NCBI RefSeq assembly: GCF_014196345.1
Contig: NZ_JACIDN010000003.1
Location: 186,001 to 250,000 of the forward strand
Source: Methylobacterium brachythecii
GTDB lineage: Bacteria; Pseudomonadota; Alphaproteobacteria; Rhizobiales; Beijerinckiaceae
Reading direction: 5' to 3'
Length of the DNA: 64,000 nucleotides
Shown: one piece after another, positions 61,053 to 64,000 of the stretch
How positions within the stretch are numbered: position 1 is the stretch's first letter
Layout: each line of letters opens with the position of its first letter
Notes under the pieces: generated by a model
The model's input: the letters and a program-made list of their open reading frames with translations, nothing else
Told to the model about the DNA's origin: nothing
Databases searched by the model: none
Translations under genes and position numbers: made by a program

Positions 61053-62230
61053 CCGGCATCGCGAAGCCGCTCGACCTGCCTGCCGGCGTCAGCATCCGAT
61101 ACACGTTCTCCGTGCTCGCTGTCGCGAGCGCGCTCTCCTTCACCGTGACCGCGCTGCCGATGCTTCATCTCGCAGCCAATCGCCTGGTCGTGGGCACGCC
61201 GGTATCGGCTGCGGTGCTTGGGCAGACGGGCTGGCTGATCTGCGGCCTTTGCCTGCTCGGCGCATCCTGCATGGGAGCGACCCGCTCGCGTCTCGCCGCG
61301 CCGGTCGCGATGGTGGCCTTCGCCATGGCGCTCCTTCTGTTCACGGTGGCGCTCGGTCAGGCCGCCTCCGGCCTGACCGACGGCCAGCCGCCGGCCACGC
61401 GCGCCCGGCTCGCCTCGGGAGCATGGGCCGGCCTATTGCTGCTCGCCGGCACCTCGCTCTGGGCCGCCGGCAGGACACGGATCAACGGCGCCGGATGGCT
61501 GCTCGTCGCGGGTCTGCTCATCGGGTTCCTGCTCCTCCATCGAGCCGGGGCCTATGACGGCCTCTCGCTCGCCGTGGAGTACCGAGCACGCGAGGCCGTC
61601 GTGCAGGGGGCCGTCCTCCGGCACATCGCCCTGTCGGCCGCGGCGGTCTCGCTCGCAGCCGTCAGTTGCGTGCTTCTCTATGCGTGGCGAAGAAGTAGAG
61701 GCGTCGTCGAGATCGCCATCAACGGCCTTCAGGTGGTGCCCGCGGTAGCGCTGCTCGGGGGACTCGTCGCGTTGGCTTCGGGCCTGCTCACGGCCATTCC
61801 CGCATTGCGGGCGACCGGGCTCTCGGCGCTGGGGCCGGGGCCGGCGATCCTCGTCATTGCCGGCTACCTGCTCCTGCCGTTCTGGCGTGGGCTCGAGGCC
61901 GCGCTGCGTGCCGCCGATCCTTCGAGCCTCGATGCGGCGACGGCGATTGGGCTGACGCGTCGCCAGATCCTGCTCGACCTTCACCTGCCTCTCGGCGCCC
62001 CGATCCTCGTCGGCGCCCTTCGCGTGGCGAGCGTCCAGGCGATCGGGTTGGCGACGCTCGGCGCCCTGGTCGGTGCCGGCGGCCTCGGCGGGATCGTCTT
62101 CGACGGCATGGCGCAGTTCGCACCGGATCTGATCCTGCTCGGGGCGTTGCCGGTCATCGGCCTCTCGCTTTTCGTCGAGCGGGGTTTGAGCCTGGTCGAG
62201 GACGCGGTGCATCGACGGTGGCGCGGATGA
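61049..62230 (+). CDS. ABC transporter permease 1 (osmoprotectant type)
   Basis: This 393-residue membrane protein has about four to six extra N-terminal hydrophobic segments before the usual permease core. The core carries the conserved EAA-like loop, seen in DAATAIGLTRRQILLDLHLPLG near residue 290. It should form half of the import channel. It begins in an ATGA overlap with the binding-protein gene and ends in an ATGA overlap with the second permease. Confidence 0.87.
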   Translation: MTGIAKPLDLPAGVSIRYTFSVLAVASALSFTVTALPMLHLAANRLVVGTPVSAAVLGQTGWLICGLCLLGASCMGATRSRLAAPVAMVAFAMALLLFTVALGQAASGLTDGQPPATRARLASGAWAGLLLLAGTSLWAAGRTRINGAGWLLVAGLLIGFLLLHRAGAYDGLSLAVEYRAREAVVQGAVLRHIALSAAAVSLAAVSCVLLYAWRRSRGVVEIAINGLQVVPAVALLGGLVALASGLLTAIPALRATGLSALGPGPAILVIAGYLLLPFWRGLEAALRAADPSSLDAATAIGLTRRQILLDLHLPLGAPILVGALRVASVQAIGLATLGALVGAGGLGGIVFDGMAQFAPDLILLGALPVIGLSLFVERGLSLVEDAVHRRWRG

Positions 62231-62946
62231 GGCTTCGCGCGGCCCTCGGTCCTCTCCTCGTCGGCCTCGCCCTGGCCGCACTCAGCCACCCTGCCGTCGC
62301 GGGCCTGATCGCTGGACTCTTCGGAGCGCCGGCGCGGCGGCAACTGAGTGCGTCGCGGCTGCTCGAACTCGGCAGCCACCACCTCGCGCTGGCCGGCCTC
62401 GGGCTTCTGCTCGTCGGCGGACTCGGTGTCGGCCTCGGGATCACCGTGACACGAAGGCGAGCGAGCGGACTGCGCAGCGCCATCGACACGGCCGCCGCCG
62501 CAGCTCAGGCCGTGCCGCCTGTCGTGGTCGTTGCGCTGGCGCTGCCGGTGCTCGGCTTCGGCGGACCGCCGACACTGCTGGCGCTGGTCGCCTACGGCAT
62601 CATGCCCACGCTGCGCGGCACGGTTGGCGCCATCGAGGCTGTCTCGCCCGAGGCGCGGGAAGCAGGCATCGCCCTCGGTCTGACGCCGCGCCAGGTTCTC
62701 ACGCAGGTCGAATTGCCGCTGGCCGGTGCGGGCATCCTCGATACGCTGCGCGTCGCCCTGGTCCTGTCGATCGCCACCACCGCCGTGGGGGCGCTGGCCG
62801 GCGCCTCGACCCTCGGCACGCCGATCGTCGCCGGGCTGCAGAACCAGAACCTCCTGCCGATGCTGCAAGGCGCGAGCGCGACGGCGGCGCTGGCGTTTCT
62901 GGGCGACGCGCTGATGTTGGCCGTCGCCGCGCTGGTGCGTCGATAG
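62227..62946 (+). CDS. ABC transporter permease 2 (osmoprotectant type)
   Basis: This 239-residue protein has five or six hydrophobic helices and the EAA-like loop REAGIALGLTPRQVLTQVELP, close to the one in permease 1. PPTLLALVAYGIMPTLRGTV is typical of glycine-betaine permeases. It overlaps the previous gene (ATGA at 62227-62230). No ATPase gene follows; the next gene is convergent. Confidence 0.88.
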   Translation: MRLRAALGPLLVGLALAALSHPAVAGLIAGLFGAPARRQLSASRLLELGSHHLALAGLGLLLVGGLGVGLGITVTRRRASGLRSAIDTAAAAAQAVPPVVVVALALPVLGFGGPPTLLALVAYGIMPTLRGTVGAIEAVSPEAREAGIALGLTPRQVLTQVELPLAGAGILDTLRVALVLSIATTAVGALAGASTLGTPIVAGLQNQNLLPMLQGASATAALAFLGDALMLAVAALVRR

Positions 62947-62975
62947 CCGGACCAGTCTCGTCGTTGCAGGGCCGT

Positions 62976-64000
62976 TCACTTGTCCAAGAAGTCGACCTTC
63001 GCGTTCTTCTGGACGTGGCTGGCGAGGTCGCGTGCATCCCAGTTCGTCAGCCGGATGCAGCCATGCGACTCGGTCTTGCCGACCTTTTCCGGCTCTGGGG
63101 TGCCGTGGATGCCGTAGGAGGGGATCGAGAGATCGATCCAGACCAGACCGACCGGGTTGTTCGGCCCAGGTGCGATCTTGAAGCTTCGGCGGGTCTTCAC
63201 GCCCTTGAACGCGTATTTCGGGTTGTAGGTGTACCAGGGATCGAAGGCGGCGCGGGTCGCCTTGAAGCTGCCGGTGGGCGCTGGCTTCTCCTCGCTGCCG
63301 ATCGATGCGGGATAGCTGCGCAGCAAGGCGCCGTCCTCGCCGAAGGCCTGAACCCGCCGCGCCTGCTTGTCGACCTCGATCCGTGTCACCTTCGGGGCCG
63401 CCGGCAGATCCTTCGGCTTGCCGCGTTCGAGTGGAGGCACCGCGGCGACCGTGATCACCGTTCCGGCCTCGTCGAGCGCTTTGCCGGGGTTCAGCGCCGA
63501 AAGCAGGTCGCGCTGCATGTGGAAGCGTTCGGCGAGCATCTCACGGACGTTGGTATAGTCCATCGACTTGAGGTCGCGCTGCTTTTCGAGTTTCGGCGGG
63601 ATCTTGGCGAAGGGGCCTCGCACGTCGTCATCCGTGATGGTGTAGCTCGTGACCACCGGGTCGGCGCTCGTCGCCTGCAGTTTATCGAAGACGGCGCGAT
63701 CGAGGCCGCCGGCCGCCGGAAGCCCCTGCGCGCCGGCATAGACCTGGAGCGCGCCCTTGAGGTTGTCGCCGTCGCGTCCGTCGATGGCGCCGGGCGAGAA
63801 CCGGGCGCGGTCGAGCAAGACCTGCACCTTGATGAGCAGCGGATCGGGGCGGATGTCCTTACCGGCACGTCGCGTGTTCGCCGCCGACGGCTTTTCGGTC
63901 TTCGGCTCGGCGAAGGTCGCGCCGTTGATGGCTTCGATCGTGAGTGGCGCCGGCTCGGGAGCCGCGGCCTTCTTCGCCCAGGCCGGACCGGCGAGACATG
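62976..64000 (-). CDS. L,D-transpeptidase (YkuD domain), 5' end beyond the window
   Basis: The gene runs off the right edge of the window. The frame stays open from 63827 to the end and encodes a tail of a signal sequence (GPAWA), a Pro/Ala-rich spacer, then a peptidoglycan-binding-like region (about 63830-63600). The YkuD catalytic domain follows, with IHGTPEPEKVGKTESHGCIRLTNWD containing the His-Ser-Gly-Cys active site. It cross-links peptidoglycan (3-3 bonds) or attaches proteins to it. It is convergent with the ABC transporter operon. The true start lies beyond the window. Confidence 0.9.
   Translation of the reverse strand, partial: CLAGPAWAKKAAAPEPAPLTIEAINGATFAEPKTEKPSAANTRRAGKDIRPDPLLIKVQVLLDRARFSPGAIDGRDGDNLKGALQVYAGAQGLPAAGGLDRAVFDKLQATSADPVVTSYTITDDDVRGPFAKIPPKLEKQRDLKSMDYTNVREMLAERFHMQRDLLSALNPGKALDEAGTVITVAAVPPLERGKPKDLPAAPKVTRIEVDKQARRVQAFGEDGALLRSYPASIGSEEKPAPTGSFKATRAAFDPWYTYNPKYAFKGVKTRRSFKIAPGPNNPVGLVWIDLSIPSYGIHGTPEPEKVGKTESHGCIRLTNWDARDLASHVQKNAKVDFLDK

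Overview
The window is about 64 kb of GC-rich DNA with dense, short-spaced genes from an alphaproteobacterium of the order Hyphomicrobiales (Rhizobiales). The most likely genus is Methylobacterium or Methylorubrum. This is inferred from protein character (alphaproteobacterial RpoD, DnaG and GyrA, a pseudoazurin, a DUF6894 protein), base composition and several families of dispersed palindromic repeats. Almost everything is chromosomal housekeeping. I see no rRNA, tRNA, insertion sequence, prophage or CRISPR array.

Layout. 1-5 kb: end of an acyl-CoA ligase, a YARHG protein, a LysR regulator, trxB, an ELM1-like protein, a secreted protein and greA. 5-11 kb: carB and carA, separated by a pseudoazurin and a small membrane protein. 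11-19 kb: a YqeY protein, VOC and PilZ proteins, then the dnaG-rpoD pair, a secreted protein, a class III cyclase and a retropepsin-like protease. 20-23 kb: a TPP riboswitch and the thiOSGE thiamine operon. 23-31 kb: a secreted protein, an alpha/beta hydrolase, guaA, a TetR/SDR divergent pair, a VapBC-type module and purSQ. 31-37 kb: apt, an M20 peptidase, an inositol monophosphatase, mobA, an Mrp ATPase and a PNPOx-fold protein. 37-43 kb: an SRPBCC/ArsR pair, pncB, a DUF983 protein, a MocR-type regulator with a clear operator, and an atypical low-GC amidase. 43-46 kb: a spermidine-synthase-like protein, two cyclophilins, coaD and an outer-membrane protein. 47-55 kb: gyrA, a chemotaxis receptor, ssb, and rph-rdgB-hemW. 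55-64 kb: a Crp/Fnr regulator, a PBP-activator-like lipoprotein, rsmI-yraN, a single-domain response regulator, an osmoprotectant-type ABC importer without an adjacent ATPase, and a truncated L,D-transpeptidase.

How the genes work together. Nucleotide synthesis is well represented (carA, carB, guaA, purS, purQ, apt, rdgB). The replication and transcription core is also present (dnaG, rpoD, gyrA, ssb, greA). Thiamine synthesis is a riboswitch-controlled operon with overlapping genes.

The most striking signal is a set of dispersed palindromic repeats that has entered coding sequence. A 98-bp element with perfect 35-bp arms lies in frame inside thiE. A second, shorter family lies in frame inside mobA and also supplies the stop codon of thiE. 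A third family flanks apt and follows the PNPOx gene. The symmetry of the first family makes its arms encode the same peptides whichever way it inserts, like the palindromic protein-coding elements known from Rickettsia. The second notable item is the low-GC orphan amidase near 42 kb.
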